Position numbers and translations under genes: made by a program
Notes under the pieces: generated by a model
What the model saw: the letters and a program-made list of their open reading frames with translations, nothing else
Told to the model about the DNA's origin: nothing
Databases searched by the model: none
NCBI RefSeq assembly: GCF_000255455.1
Contig: NZ_JH621247.1
Location: forward strand, 80,272-144,271
DNA: 64,000 bases
Reading direction: 5' to 3'
DNA from: Aquimarina agarilytica ZC1
Lineage (GTDB): Bacteria > Bacteroidota > Bacteroidia > Flavobacteriales > Flavobacteriaceae
In this document: piece by piece, positions 9,554 through 18,128 of the stretch
How the letters are laid out: the number at the start of each line of letters is the position of its first letter
Numbering within the stretch: the first letter of the stretch is position 1

Positions 9554-10852
9554 ATGTTTAAAGTTATGATTAAAAAAATTACATTCCTTTTTTATATACT
9601 CTTTTTTATTTTTAATGTTGTTGTAGTTATTGACAAAGGTTATGTGTTTACTTATGATACTGCTAGTTATTTGTATATCCGTCCCAATGTACAGCCTGCG
9701 TACTCCATTTTTCTAAATATAGTGAAGCGTATATTTGGAATAAATTATAAGGAAGCAACTATTGGTATTCAATTGCTGATGTCTTATTTGACAATGCTAT
9801 ACTTTAGTGAGGTGTTAAAAAAATATTTTAAGTTTAATTCAGTAGTTATGATTTTATTATTCATGCTTTTAACATACCCTATTTATGGTTCGTATGGCAT
9901 GTGTAATAAGTTGGTCACTAAATCATTGTCAACTACTTTTTTTCTTTTTTTTATGGCTTCTTCTGTAAAATGGTTTTTTACAAAGAAGAACAAGCATATT
10001 TTTTTTATGATTACTTTTTTAGTTCTTTTACAATTAACAAGGGCGCAATTTTTAAGTATTTCAATAGCATTGGTTTTGTTTGTCTTTTACATGTGGAGTT
10101 TAAAAGAACTTAAAAAAAAGATGATTTTAGTTGTCTTAATATTGAGTATTCCTCTTATTTCAGGTTTATTAGAAAAGACAATTTATGGAGTGTTTCATGG
10201 GCATTACACTTCTAGGCAGTTAGGTAATGTGAGTATAAGTACATTGCCTTTTTATTTGTCTGAATTACAGGATTATAAATTGATGCCTGATGAAGAGGTA
10301 GTACAATATTTTAGATGTGTACATGGCTCTTTAGAAGAAAAGAAATTATTATTATGTCAATTACCCAAAAATTCCTCTTTAAAAGAAAAGCACCAATTTT
10401 ATCATGATAATTATCCTAAAATAATGAATCAAACCATAGAGTATGAGGCCAAGTCTATGTACAGAGGTAAAGAGATGAGTTATGCAGCATCCTATAAAAA
10501 TGTTGATAGAATTGTAGGAAAAACTCTTATCCCATTATTTATGGCTAGGCCTTTAGCATGGAGTGAAATGTTTTATATGAATTTAGCGTTCCCTTATTAT
10601 TCAATTATCCCCGTTATTTTTCTTATTCTATTGGTGAGCTATCTTTTTTTTAAAAAGAAGTCTAAAATATTACAATTCCAAGGATTAATATATTTCTTTT
10701 CATTATTGATTCTAGGTAATTTATTTCTTATTAGCATATCGTTGCATTGTATACGAAGGTATTTTATGTATTACGATATTGTATTTGCTCTTTTGGCTTT
10801 ATTGCTATTATGTAATTTTAGACCCATCAAAAAATATATTATGCAGGTATAG
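9554..10852 (+). CDS. Polytopic membrane protein, GT-C glycosyltransferase-like
   Basis: A 432-residue membrane protein with about 10 hydrophobic segments. After the first segment a loop carries YDTASYLYIRP, then PAYSIFL. An acidic residue in the first outer loop followed by P-Y-x-x-F-L is the usual layout of GT-C (ArnT/PMT-like) transferases that use polyprenyl-phosphate sugars. A second arginine in a loop (LTRAQFL) fits. A large loop around residues 235-320 is probably periplasmic. It points away from the minus-strand glycan operon, alone, with a terminator 16 bases after it. It could instead be a Wzy-type polymerase, which the cluster otherwise lacks. Not recognised at family level. Confidence 0.55.
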   Translation: MFKVMIKKITFLFYILFFIFNVVVVIDKGYVFTYDTASYLYIRPNVQPAYSIFLNIVKRIFGINYKEATIGIQLLMSYLTMLYFSEVLKKYFKFNSVVMILLFMLLTYPIYGSYGMCNKLVTKSLSTTFFLFFMASSVKWFFTKKNKHIFFMITFLVLLQLTRAQFLSISIALVLFVFYMWSLKELKKKMILVVLILSIPLISGLLEKTIYGVFHGHYTSRQLGNVSISTLPFYLSELQDYKLMPDEEVVQYFRCVHGSLEEKKLLLCQLPKNSSLKEKHQFYHDNYPKIMNQTIEYEAKSMYRGKEMSYAASYKNVDRIVGKTLIPLFMARPLAWSEMFYMNLAFPYYSIIPVIFLILLVSYLFFKKKSKILQFQGLIYFFSLLILGNLFLISISLHCIRRYFMYYDIVFALLALLLLCNFRPIKKYIMQV

Positions 10853-10867
10853 TAATTAAAAAAAATG

Positions 10868-10905
10868 AAAAAAGAGGTTCGAACAATTGTTCGAACCTCT
10901 TTTTT
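10868..10905. terminator. Perfect 38-bp palindromic bidirectional terminator
   Basis: The two 19-base halves are exact reverse complements: AAAAAAGAGGTTCGAAC, AATT centre, GTTCGAACCTCTTTTTT. It has an A run on one side and a T run on the other. It lies between the convergent genes ending at 10852 (+) and 10926 (-), so it serves both. Confidence 0.9.
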
Positions 10906-10925
10906 GTGAATGTATAAATTGTAGT

Positions 10926-11516
10926 TTATATTTTTTCTAAAGTAACAATAATTTGTCCTTTTGGGTTAGTAGTTGTAAATCCATTTAAATCAAAACCTTC
11001 TTCTATTATCGAAATAAAGCTAGTTTGTGCGATGTCTAGTTTATACTGAATTTCGTTTTTAGTAAATTTAATGATTTCAGCTTTTGAGCCAGCTATAACG
11101 GAATCCCCTTCGCTAATAGACCAATCGTTTAGTGTCGAAGTGCCCCCTAAAATTTTGCTTGATTCAAACGTATCTTCGCGAGTTGTAGGCTGGTTTATCA
11201 TTAAAGGTGTTACAAAGTTTGTATTTGCTTTAAAAGTACCATCAAATGTTACTTTATTAGGAGTAGTTTCAAATAAAGCAGTGGTGTTAAATTCAGAACC
11301 TTCAGTGGTAAAAGGAATTTCTATAGTTGTTTCGTCAACTTTTAAGTCGACAGTACCATTACTAACTTCAAAATTTGTAAGTTTCCATTTTCCAACTAGG
11401 TTTTCATCAACTAGGTCTATTACGGGTTTAATTGGTGCTCCGGCATCATCCCCAGAGCAAGAAACTATAAATAGGGTAACTAGGGTTAATAAAGAGCTAA
11501 AAAAAAGATTTTTCAT
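10926..11516 (-). CDS. Lipocalin-like lipoprotein
   Basis: A 196-residue lipoprotein. The N-terminus MKNLFFSSLLTLVTLFIVSC is a type II signal peptide with lipobox FIVSC; the mature protein begins CSGDDAG, and acidic residues soon after the cysteine resemble the surface-export signal of Flavobacteriia lipoproteins. Then comes LVGKWKLTNFEV (about residues 40-51), the G-x-W start of lipocalin-like beta barrels, and further beta-strand-like alternation. Ligand unknown. It lies downstream of typA on the same strand but is separated by a terminator, so it is probably its own unit. Confidence 0.7.
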   Translation of the reverse strand: MKNLFFSSLLTLVTLFIVSCSGDDAGAPIKPVIDLVDENLVGKWKLTNFEVSNGTVDLKVDETTIEIPFTTEGSEFNTTALFETTPNKVTFDGTFKANTNFVTPLMINQPTTREDTFESSKILGGTSTLNDWSISEGDSVIAGSKAEIIKFTKNEIQYKLDIAQTSFISIIEEGFDLNGFTTTNPKGQIIVTLEKI

Positions 11517-11536
11517 AAGTTAAAGTTTAGGAAAGT

Positions 11537-11573
11537 AAAAAGGTATCATATTCTATGAATATAACACCTTTTT
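11537..11573 (-). terminator. Terminator downstream of typA
   Basis: A 17-bp stem with two mismatches (AAAAAGGTnTnATATTC arms, TAT loop) lies 27 bases after the typA stop on the minus strand, with a run of five T on the minus-strand 3' side. Confidence 0.7.
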
Positions 11574-11599
11574 ATTGTTTTTATTATTTTTTAAATGAA

Positions 11600-13402
11600 T
11601 TAAGCTATTTTGTTGCGCTTACGTTCATTTTCTGTTAAATATATTTTTCTTAATCTTAGGTAATTAGGTGTTACTTCAACATATTCATCTTTCTGTATAA
11701 ATTCTAAAGCTTCTTCTAAAGAGAATTTAATTGCAGGAACAATTTTAGCTTTGTCATCTGCTCCAGAAGAACGGACATTAGATAATTTTTTTGTTTTTGT
11801 AATATTTACAGTCATATCATCACCTCGAGAATTTTCTCCAATAACTTGACCTTCGTAAATATCTTCACCTGGATCAACAAAGAAACGACCTCTGTCCTGT
11901 AATTTATCAATAGAATAAGGAATTGCTTTTCCTAATTCCATAGAAACTAATGATCCGTTTTGACGTTCTGGAATACCGCCTCGCATTGGTTGGTATTCAG
12001 TAAATCTATGTGCCATAATAGCTTCTCCGGCAGTGGCAGTTAATAATTGATTACGCAAACCAATAATACCTCTTGAAGGAATAATAAATTCACAAATCAT
12101 ACGGTCACCTTTAGTTTCCATACTAAGGAGTTCTCCTTTTCTAAGCGTAACCATTTCAACAGCTTTACCTGATACGTTTTCTGGTAAGTCAATAGTTAAC
12201 TCCTCAACAGGTTCGCATTTAACACCATCAATTTCCTTAATGATTACTTGTGGCTGACCTATTTGTAGTTCGTAACCTTCTCTACGCATAGTTTCTATAA
12301 GTACAGAAAGGTGTAATACTCCACGTCCGAAAACTAAAAATTTATCGGCACTATCGGTTTCATTTACACGTAAAGCAAGATTTTTTTCAAGCTCTTTTGT
12401 TAAACGATCTTTAATATGGCGTGATGTTACAAATTTTCCATCTTTTCCAAAGAAGGGAGAGTCATTAATGGTAAATAACATACTCATAGTTGGTTCATCA
12501 ATGGCAATAGTTTTTAAAGCCTCAGGGTTTTCTATGTCAGCAACGGTATCACCAATATCAAAACCTTCTAAACCTACTAATGCGCAAATATCACCTACTT
12601 GAACCTCAGAAACTTTTTTACGGCCTAAACCTTCAAAACTATGAAGTTCTTTAATTTTTGATTTTAAAATAGAACCATCCCTTTTTACTAAAGATACTTG
12701 CTGTCCTTCAACTAAGCTACCTCTTTGTAAACGTCCAATAGCTATACGACCAGTAAACGAAGAGAAGTCTAATGAAGTAATAAGCAATTGAGTGGTCCCT
12801 TCATCAAATTTTGGTGCAGGAATATGTTCCAAAACCATATCTAATAATGGTTCTATGTTTTCAGTTTGGTTTTTCCAATCGGTACTCATCCAATTGTTTT
12901 TAGCAGAACCATAAACCGTTGGGAAATCTAATTGCCATTCTTCTGCGCCAAGCTCAAACATTAAATCAAATACCTTTTCATGGACTTCATCGGGAGTACA
13001 ATTTTCCTTGTCCACTTTGTTTACAACTACGCATGGTTTTAAACCAAGATCAATAGCTTTTTGCAATACAAAACGAGTCTGAGGCATTGGTCCTTCAAAA
13101 GCATCAACAAGTAATAAAACCCCATCGGCCATGTTTAATACACGCTCAACTTCACCACCAAAATCGGCGTGACCCGGAGTGTCGATAATGTTAATTTTTG
13201 TTCCTTTATAAGTAACCGAAACGTTTTTAGACGTAATGGTAATACCACGTTCACGTTCTAAATCATTATTGTCAAGAATTAAATCTCCTGTGTTTTCGTT
13301 TTCACGAAACAATTGACAGTGATACATGATTTTATCAACCAAGGTGGTTTTTCCGTGGTCAACGTGTGCAATAATGGCTATGTTTTTAATCGTATTACTC
13401 AT
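11600..13402 (-). CDS. typA: Ribosome-associated GTPase TypA/BipA
   Basis: A 600-residue translational GTPase of the EF-G superfamily that binds the 70S ribosome and helps late 50S assembly and stress growth. Motifs: G1 AHVDHGKT (12-19), switch region RERGITITSK, G3 DTPGHADFGGEV, G4 NKVDKE; then domain II, an EF-G-like domain V and the TypA-specific C-terminal domain (GDDMTVNITKTKKLSN, YVEVTPNYLRLRK). Length is normal. It interrupts the glycan region, and a housekeeping gene at this place suggests the glycan genes were added around it. Confidence 0.97.
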   Translation of the reverse strand: MSNTIKNIAIIAHVDHGKTTLVDKIMYHCQLFRENENTGDLILDNNDLERERGITITSKNVSVTYKGTKINIIDTPGHADFGGEVERVLNMADGVLLLVDAFEGPMPQTRFVLQKAIDLGLKPCVVVNKVDKENCTPDEVHEKVFDLMFELGAEEWQLDFPTVYGSAKNNWMSTDWKNQTENIEPLLDMVLEHIPAPKFDEGTTQLLITSLDFSSFTGRIAIGRLQRGSLVEGQQVSLVKRDGSILKSKIKELHSFEGLGRKKVSEVQVGDICALVGLEGFDIGDTVADIENPEALKTIAIDEPTMSMLFTINDSPFFGKDGKFVTSRHIKDRLTKELEKNLALRVNETDSADKFLVFGRGVLHLSVLIETMRREGYELQIGQPQVIIKEIDGVKCEPVEELTIDLPENVSGKAVEMVTLRKGELLSMETKGDRMICEFIIPSRGIIGLRNQLLTATAGEAIMAHRFTEYQPMRGGIPERQNGSLVSMELGKAIPYSIDKLQDRGRFFVDPGEDIYEGQVIGENSRGDDMTVNITKTKKLSNVRSSGADDKAKIVPAIKFSLEEALEFIQKDEYVEVTPNYLRLRKIYLTENERKRNKIA

Positions 13403-13434
13403 AAAAGCTAATTTATTGATACTAAAATTTGGCG

Positions 13435-13442
13435 CAAAGGTA
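13435..13442 (-). promoter_or_regulatory. Candidate typA promoter -7 box
   Basis: On the minus strand the box TACCTTTG (followed by CGCC) matches the Bacteroidota -7 consensus TAnnTTTG and lies 33 bases before the typA ATG. No TTG element was found at the right distance, so the call rests on one box. Confidence 0.4.
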
Positions 13443-13637
13443 CGTTTATTTGGTTAATTACTGTGTAGTGAAGTGTTTTTGTTGTCTTCTTCTTTATTTA
13501 AATAAGGATTTTACAAATAAGAATAGTATTTAAATTAAAAAATCTAAACAATTTTTAGTTGGAAATGAAGGGCATTTCTGTAGACTGATTACCCTGATTT
13601 AGGTGAGTGCAGTTGCACAGAATACTGTTTTATAATG

Positions 13638-13668
13638 TTGGTATAGTTTTTTAATTAAATTACTTTTG
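13638..13668 (+). promoter_or_regulatory. kdsA promoter, Bacteroidota sigma-A type
   Basis: TTG (13638-13640), a 20-base spacer, then TACTTTTG (13661-13668), matching the Bacteroidota consensus TTTG-N19-TAnnTTTG. The predicted start of transcription is near 13675, ten bases before the kdsA ATG. Confidence 0.65.
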
Positions 13669-13684
13669 TGTAAACTGAAATAAA

Positions 13685-14503
13685 ATGCAACTAAACAATA
13701 TTCCTAAAATAAAAAATTTAGATAGTAATAATTTTTTTTTACTAGCTGGTCCATGTGCGATAGAAGGGGAAGAAATGGCGCTTAGAATTGCTGAAAAAGT
13801 AGTTCAAATAACATCGGATTTAAATATTCCTTATGTGTTTAAAGGCTCTTTTAAAAAAGCAAATCGTAGTCGTGTAGATAGTTTTACCGGAATAGGTGAT
13901 GAAAAAGCCTTGAAAATTTTAAGGAAAGTATCAGAAACATTTGATGTTCCTACAGTGACAGATATTCATACTAATGAGGATGCTGCTAAGGCGGCAGAAT
14001 ATGTGGATGTGTTGCAAATTCCTGCTTTTTTAGTGCGTCAAACAGATTTAGTGGTAGCAGCAGCAAAAACTGGAAAAACGGTAAATCTAAAAAAAGGACA
14101 ATTTATGAGTCCTGAAGCTATGCAACATGCGATCAGAAAAGTGCACGATAGTGGTAATGATAATGCTATGATTACAGATCGAGGTACGATGTTTGGATAT
14201 CAGGATATGGTAGTAGATTTTAGAGGGATACCTACCATGAAACAGTATGGAACTACGGTGTTAGATGTTACACATTCATTGCAACAACCCAATCAATCAA
14301 GTGGAGTAACTGGAGGAAGGCCAGATATGATTGAAACCATTGCTAGAGCTGGAATTGCAACAGGAGTAGATGGTTTGTTTATCGAAACTCATTTTGACCC
14401 TTCAAAAGCAAAAAGTGATGGTGCTAATATGTTGCACTTAGATTATTTGAAAAATTTACTAACTAATTTAGTGGCTATTAGGCAAACTATAAATAGTTTG
14501 TAA
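13685..14503 (+). CDS. kdsA: 3-deoxy-8-phosphooctulonate (KDO-8-P) synthase
   Basis: KdsA condenses phosphoenolpyruvate with arabinose 5-phosphate to KDO-8-phosphate, the committed step to the KDO sugar of lipid A-core. The 272-residue sequence has the DAHP-synthase-type barrel motifs LLAGPCAIEG, FKGSFKKANRSR, LQIPAFLVRQTDL and the ending TGVDGLFIETHFDP. The metal or water-binding position cannot be typed with confidence from reading alone. The gene has its own good promoter ten bases upstream of the expected 5' end and is convergent with the next glycosyltransferase gene, eight bases apart. Confidence 0.97.
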   Translation: MQLNNIPKIKNLDSNNFFLLAGPCAIEGEEMALRIAEKVVQITSDLNIPYVFKGSFKKANRSRVDSFTGIGDEKALKILRKVSETFDVPTVTDIHTNEDAAKAAEYVDVLQIPAFLVRQTDLVVAAAKTGKTVNLKKGQFMSPEAMQHAIRKVHDSGNDNAMITDRGTMFGYQDMVVDFRGIPTMKQYGTTVLDVTHSLQQPNQSSGVTGGRPDMIETIARAGIATGVDGLFIETHFDPSKAKSDGANMLHLDYLKNLLTNLVAIRQTINSL

Positions 14504-14510
14504 ATTGGAG

Positions 14511-15659
14511 TTAGTCTAAACTCCATGCTTTTAGGTATTTTTTTGCTACTTCGGTACATTCGTGATGTTGCTCAATAAATTTTCGAGCTCTTTTCGAAAT
14601 AGCTAACATTTTATCAGGGTTTTCAATAAGCTCTGATAATTTGTTTACTAAATAATCTACATTAGGCCTAGCTTCAACTAATGGCATGGTTGCTTCAGTG
14701 AGGTTGTAATAATTTTTAAAATCCTCATTAGCTCCGCTAACTACGACTTTCCCTTTAGCCATAGCTTCTCTACCATTATAGCCTTGATCGTAACTCAAAC
14801 ATTGGTCTAGTAGAATATGGGATTCATTATACACTTTCATATACTCGTTATAGGGTAAATTTCGAGTAATTTTTACAGTTACTTTGCTTGGGTATTTTTG
14901 TTTAATAATATCAAGCGCATCTAAAAAATAGGGAATTCCTTTGGCCAGTTGATTAGTAGTATTAATGCCACAAAAAATATTGATTTTATTACTCAAGTCT
15001 AAAGCTGTAAATTTTAGTTTTGATAGATCAATAGGGGTAGGGATCATGTTTAGGGCCTTAGGAGTGCCTTTGTAAACAATTTCATAATCAATATCGCTTG
15101 GTATTATCCCTTTAATATGGTTTAATAAATAATTGAAATGGTTTACATGATTTGTTTCAAGATATTTTAAGGCATATTGAAATTCTTTTTTTAAGCTCTT
15201 ATCTTTTATGTAAGGAGTTAAACTAGAAAAACTTATATGCTTGTTAAGCATATAATCTACCCATGGAGTTTCCATACTACCTCCATGTAAATAGATGTTT
15301 TTATTATATGCTGTAATACTATTAAATAATACTTTTTCAGTTTTAGGAGTTCCTAAAAAAGCGATGCTATTTATAAATTGAATAGCGTCGTACTTTTCAA
15401 GTAATGGAACTGTTTTTTTAAATTGATTTCTTAATTCAAGCATTGAAAGATCAATTTTAAAAAATGTATAAAACCCATTTTTTATAAAATTTAATAAACG
15501 GTTTTTTTTAAAATATTTGATGCCTAAATTAATATCTACAGGATAATTTTTAAATCCATCTCCATGAGCAATAATAGTAACTTCGTGACCTAAATTTGTA
15601 AGGCCTTTTTTTAATGAATTATGGAAACCACTGTATTCTCCAACTAAAAGTATCTTCAT
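14511..15659 (-). CDS. GT-B glycosyltransferase (GT4-like)
   Basis: A 382-residue glycosyltransferase. The N-terminal Rossmann start MKILLVGEYSGFHNSLKKGL is followed by GLTNLGHEV, and the C-terminal donor-binding half has REAMAKGKVVVSGANEDF, the E-x-M-A-x-G-K-P/V-V pattern of GT4 enzymes. It transfers a sugar from a nucleotide donor in the cytoplasm; donor and acceptor are unknown. Its ATG shares one base with the stop of the dioxygenase gene upstream (TAATG), so the two are translationally coupled. Confidence 0.8.
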   Translation of the reverse strand: MKILLVGEYSGFHNSLKKGLTNLGHEVTIIAHGDGFKNYPVDINLGIKYFKKNRLLNFIKNGFYTFFKIDLSMLELRNQFKKTVPLLEKYDAIQFINSIAFLGTPKTEKVLFNSITAYNKNIYLHGGSMETPWVDYMLNKHISFSSLTPYIKDKSLKKEFQYALKYLETNHVNHFNYLLNHIKGIIPSDIDYEIVYKGTPKALNMIPTPIDLSKLKFTALDLSNKINIFCGINTTNQLAKGIPYFLDALDIIKQKYPSKVTVKITRNLPYNEYMKVYNESHILLDQCLSYDQGYNGREAMAKGKVVVSGANEDFKNYYNLTEATMPLVEARPNVDYLVNKLSELIENPDKMLAISKRARKFIEQHHECTEVAKKYLKAWSLD

Positions 15660-16507
15660 TAATCTTCTTTTTTATCAAAACGGAGTTCTAAAGCAATTCT
15701 TGTAACATCGGTATTTTTATTGATAGCAGCACCGTGAATTAAAAATGGAGAAAAAATTAAAGCTTCATTTTTTTTGGGATTTGGTCTAAACATTTTGAAA
15801 GGACCATTTGTTGTTTTGATAATACAAGGAACATAGTATTGATTACCATTTATATATGCCCCCTTAGCTTTGGTGCGAATAATTTGATCTTCAGGAATAA
15901 GGTGGCTTCCTTCAATTACAGGTAGGGAAGAGTGTTCATTGCAACCTGCAATAGGAATCCAAATATTTAAAATATTCTTCCAATAATCAAGGTAGCCATC
16001 TCTATGGGGAGGATTGATGTCTAAGCTATTTGGGCGACTTATTCGTATTTGAATATGAGAGCTTTGTAATTGTTTAATATATGGGGTTAGTTTTGTATTT
16101 GTGTGTTTACTAAATTTTAAAGCTAATTTTTCAAAATCAAGATCGAAATCTTCATTTCTTAAGTTTTTGGTGTGATTAATTACCTTTAAATGATTCTCTT
16201 GATTGGTTATATATTTATGGTAATCTCCAATGTTAAAATCGTTTTCAGTAACGGTTATACCTGCTAATTTGATCCCTTTTAATATATTTTTTTTAATTGA
16301 ATTACTTAATAATTTAAATTCGATATCAGAAAAAGCAGAAATTATTTTAAACCCTTCAGATTCCCATTCAGTATTTTCTAAAATATTGCCTTGAGATTGA
16401 TAAAGCACTTCTGGCTTTCCTTTAAAAAATGATCCAGAAACATTAAATGAAAATGGCTCATTATCAATTAAAAGAGCGCAAGTGTGTTTTTCTAGTGAAT
16501 TATCCAA
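15659..16507 (-). CDS. PhyH-type Fe(II)/2-oxoglutarate dioxygenase of the glycan cluster
   Basis: A 282-residue protein whose C-terminal two thirds match phytanoyl-CoA dioxygenase-like (PF05721) enzymes. The iron-binding triad is visible as H168-x-D170 in PPHRDGYLDYW and H258 in SPFLIHGAAINKN; R270 is placed to bind 2-oxoglutarate. Such enzymes hydroxylate or otherwise oxidise small molecules, and some act on sugars or sugar-linked groups in polysaccharide loci. It is directly coupled to the following glycosyltransferase gene by a TAATG overlap, which suggests a shared substrate pathway. Substrate unknown. Confidence 0.75.
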   Translation of the reverse strand: MDNSLEKHTCALLIDNEPFSFNVSGSFFKGKPEVLYQSQGNILENTEWESEGFKIISAFSDIEFKLLSNSIKKNILKGIKLAGITVTENDFNIGDYHKYITNQENHLKVINHTKNLRNEDFDLDFEKLALKFSKHTNTKLTPYIKQLQSSHIQIRISRPNSLDINPPHRDGYLDYWKNILNIWIPIAGCNEHSSLPVIEGSHLIPEDQIIRTKAKGAYINGNQYYVPCIIKTTNGPFKMFRPNPKKNEALIFSPFLIHGAAINKNTDVTRIALELRFDKKED

Positions 16508-16596
16508 AATTAAAATAACTAAGTTGGTTTGTGTTGAAAATAATAAATTGAAATATTATTCGATATATTAGTGCAAAATACTAATAATTTACATTA

Positions 16597-17703
16597 ATGA
16601 TATCATCCAAAATGAATAAGCTAAACGTAGCAGTCATTGTTATTTCATTATCAAGAGGTGGAGCAGAGCGTTCAACGGGGACCATTTCTAAAATTTTAGA
16701 AAATTTAGGTCATTCTGTTACTTTGATTTCGATTATTGATGAAAATGAATTTGAGCATGGGGGTGAATATTACGCTTTAGGGAGTACTAAAAATTATAAA
16801 ACAGTTTTTGGAAGAAAGATCAGTAAGTTTTTAGATGCTTATCAACTATTCCAAAAAATAAATTTTGATGTTGTTATTGATGGAAGAACACGACCACTTT
16901 TTTTAAAAGAATTGATTTTTAACAATTTAATATTTAAAAATATTCCTGTTGTCAGAATTATGCATAATTCATATTTACCTCAAAGTTTTCCAAAATTAAA
17001 ATGGCAAGCAAGATATTTATATAAGAATGATTCTTTAATTGCTGTTTCTAAAAAAGCCCAACAAATTGTGGAGGATACTTATGGCTTTGATAATGTAAGA
17101 ACAATTAACTACCCGGTTTCTCAAAAAAAGATAGTTGAAAGTGCTCAAGCCGAATTAAATATTTTGGAAACCAATTATGTTTTATTTTATGGAAGATTTG
17201 ATAACGAAAGTAAAAATCTACTTTTTTTATTGGAAGCTTATTCTATGTCTAAATTATCTGAATTGGGGATACCACTGATTTTGGTGGGAAAAGGGCCAGA
17301 TAAACCGACTATAGAAAATAAAATAAAGGAACTAAATTTAATTTATCATGTTATATTTAAAAATTACACACCTAATCCAATGCCATATGTTAAAAAGGCA
17401 TTATTTACAGTAATGACTAGTAATTTTGAAGGTTTTCCGATGACGTTAATTGAGTCGCTAACTTTAGGAACACCTGTAGTAACACTAGATTTCATTTCTG
17501 GGCCTTCAGAAATTATAGAAACAGGGGTAAATGGTATTTTAGTGACAACAAAAACAACTAAAGCTTTTAGTTTAGCTTTAAATAAAATGGTTGAAGATGT
17601 TGAGTTTTATAATAAATGTGTACAAGGTACATTTGAAAGCATAAAATATTTTGATAATTTTTATATTGCCAAAAAATGGGAGACTTTATTAAATGAATTA
17701 TGA
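16597..17703 (+). CDS. GT4 family glycosyltransferase
   Basis: A 368-residue GT-B enzyme. The acceptor half begins LNVAVIVISLSRGGAERS (S-x-G-G-A-E-R is typical of GT4), the donor half has FYGRFDNESKNL, LVGKGPDK and the E-x7-E motif in FEGFPMTLIE followed by SLTLGTPVV. The ATG at 16597 gives MISSKMNK; the ATG at 16612 is equally possible. It overlaps the ketoisomerase gene by 4 bases, forming a two-gene operon. It resembles galactosaminyl or N-acetyl-hexosaminyl transferases of O-antigen loci, but donor and acceptor are inference. Confidence 0.85.
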   Translation: MISSKMNKLNVAVIVISLSRGGAERSTGTISKILENLGHSVTLISIIDENEFEHGGEYYALGSTKNYKTVFGRKISKFLDAYQLFQKINFDVVIDGRTRPLFLKELIFNNLIFKNIPVVRIMHNSYLPQSFPKLKWQARYLYKNDSLIAVSKKAQQIVEDTYGFDNVRTINYPVSQKKIVESAQAELNILETNYVLFYGRFDNESKNLLFLLEAYSMSKLSELGIPLILVGKGPDKPTIENKIKELNLIYHVIFKNYTPNPMPYVKKALFTVMTSNFEGFPMTLIESLTLGTPVVTLDFISGPSEIIETGVNGILVTTKTTKAFSLALNKMVEDVEFYNKCVQGTFESIKYFDNFYIAKKWETLLNEL

Positions 17704-18128
17704 AAAAGACAAGAATTAATGATTGTCACATTATTGAGCTCGATAAAATAGAAGGAGACGATAGTAGAGGGAGTCTCTCTGTAATTGAAAAAGATAGTAT
17801 TCCTTTTGAATCGAAGCGGATCTATTATTTATATGATGTTCCAAGTGATGCTAGGCGTGGTGGACATGCCCACAAAGAATTGCATCAATTTTTAATTCCA
17901 GTTAGTGGTAGTTTTGATATAATTTTAAACGACGGAAAAAAAGAGCAAACCTTCACAATGAATAAGCCTAACAAAGGTTTATATTTATGCCCTGGGATAT
18001 GGCGCGAAATTGAAAATTTTTCTTCTGGAGCTGTCTGTTTAGTATTAGCTTCCGAAGTTTATTTGGAGGAGGATTATATTAGAGATTTTCATACTTTTTT
18101 AAGATTAAAATTACCTAAAATTCAATAA
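17700..18128 (+). CDS. FdtA-like dTDP-4-oxo-6-deoxyglucose 3,4-ketoisomerase (WxcM-like cupin)
   Basis: A 142-residue cupin. The first half has the family signature DSRGSLSVIE (22-31), then YYLYDVPSDARRGGHAHKEL, where H56 and H58 match the two histidines known to be needed in FdtA, followed by HQFLIPVSGSFDIIL. FdtA and QdtA move the keto group of dTDP-4-keto-6-deoxyglucose from C4 to C3, giving the substrate of an FdtB/QdtB aminotransferase. FdtA (galacto product) and QdtA (gluco product) cannot be separated by eye. It overlaps the upstream glycosyltransferase by 4 bases and the convergent GT2 gene by 18. Confidence 0.85.
   Translation: MKKTRINDCHIIELDKIEGDDSRGSLSVIEKDSIPFESKRIYYLYDVPSDARRGGHAHKELHQFLIPVSGSFDIILNDGKKEQTFTMNKPNKGLYLCPGIWREIENFSSGAVCLVLASEVYLEEDYIRDFHTFLRLKLPKIQ

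Noticed and set aside
10868..10905. Perfect 38-bp palindrome as an operator
   Set aside because: It lies between convergent genes with an A run and a T run at its ends, which is the layout of a two-way terminator.
11071..11523. Plus-strand 150-codon open frame opposite the lipocalin-like lipoprotein
   Set aside because: The minus-strand product has a clear lipobox and lipocalin start; the plus frame has no signal or motif.
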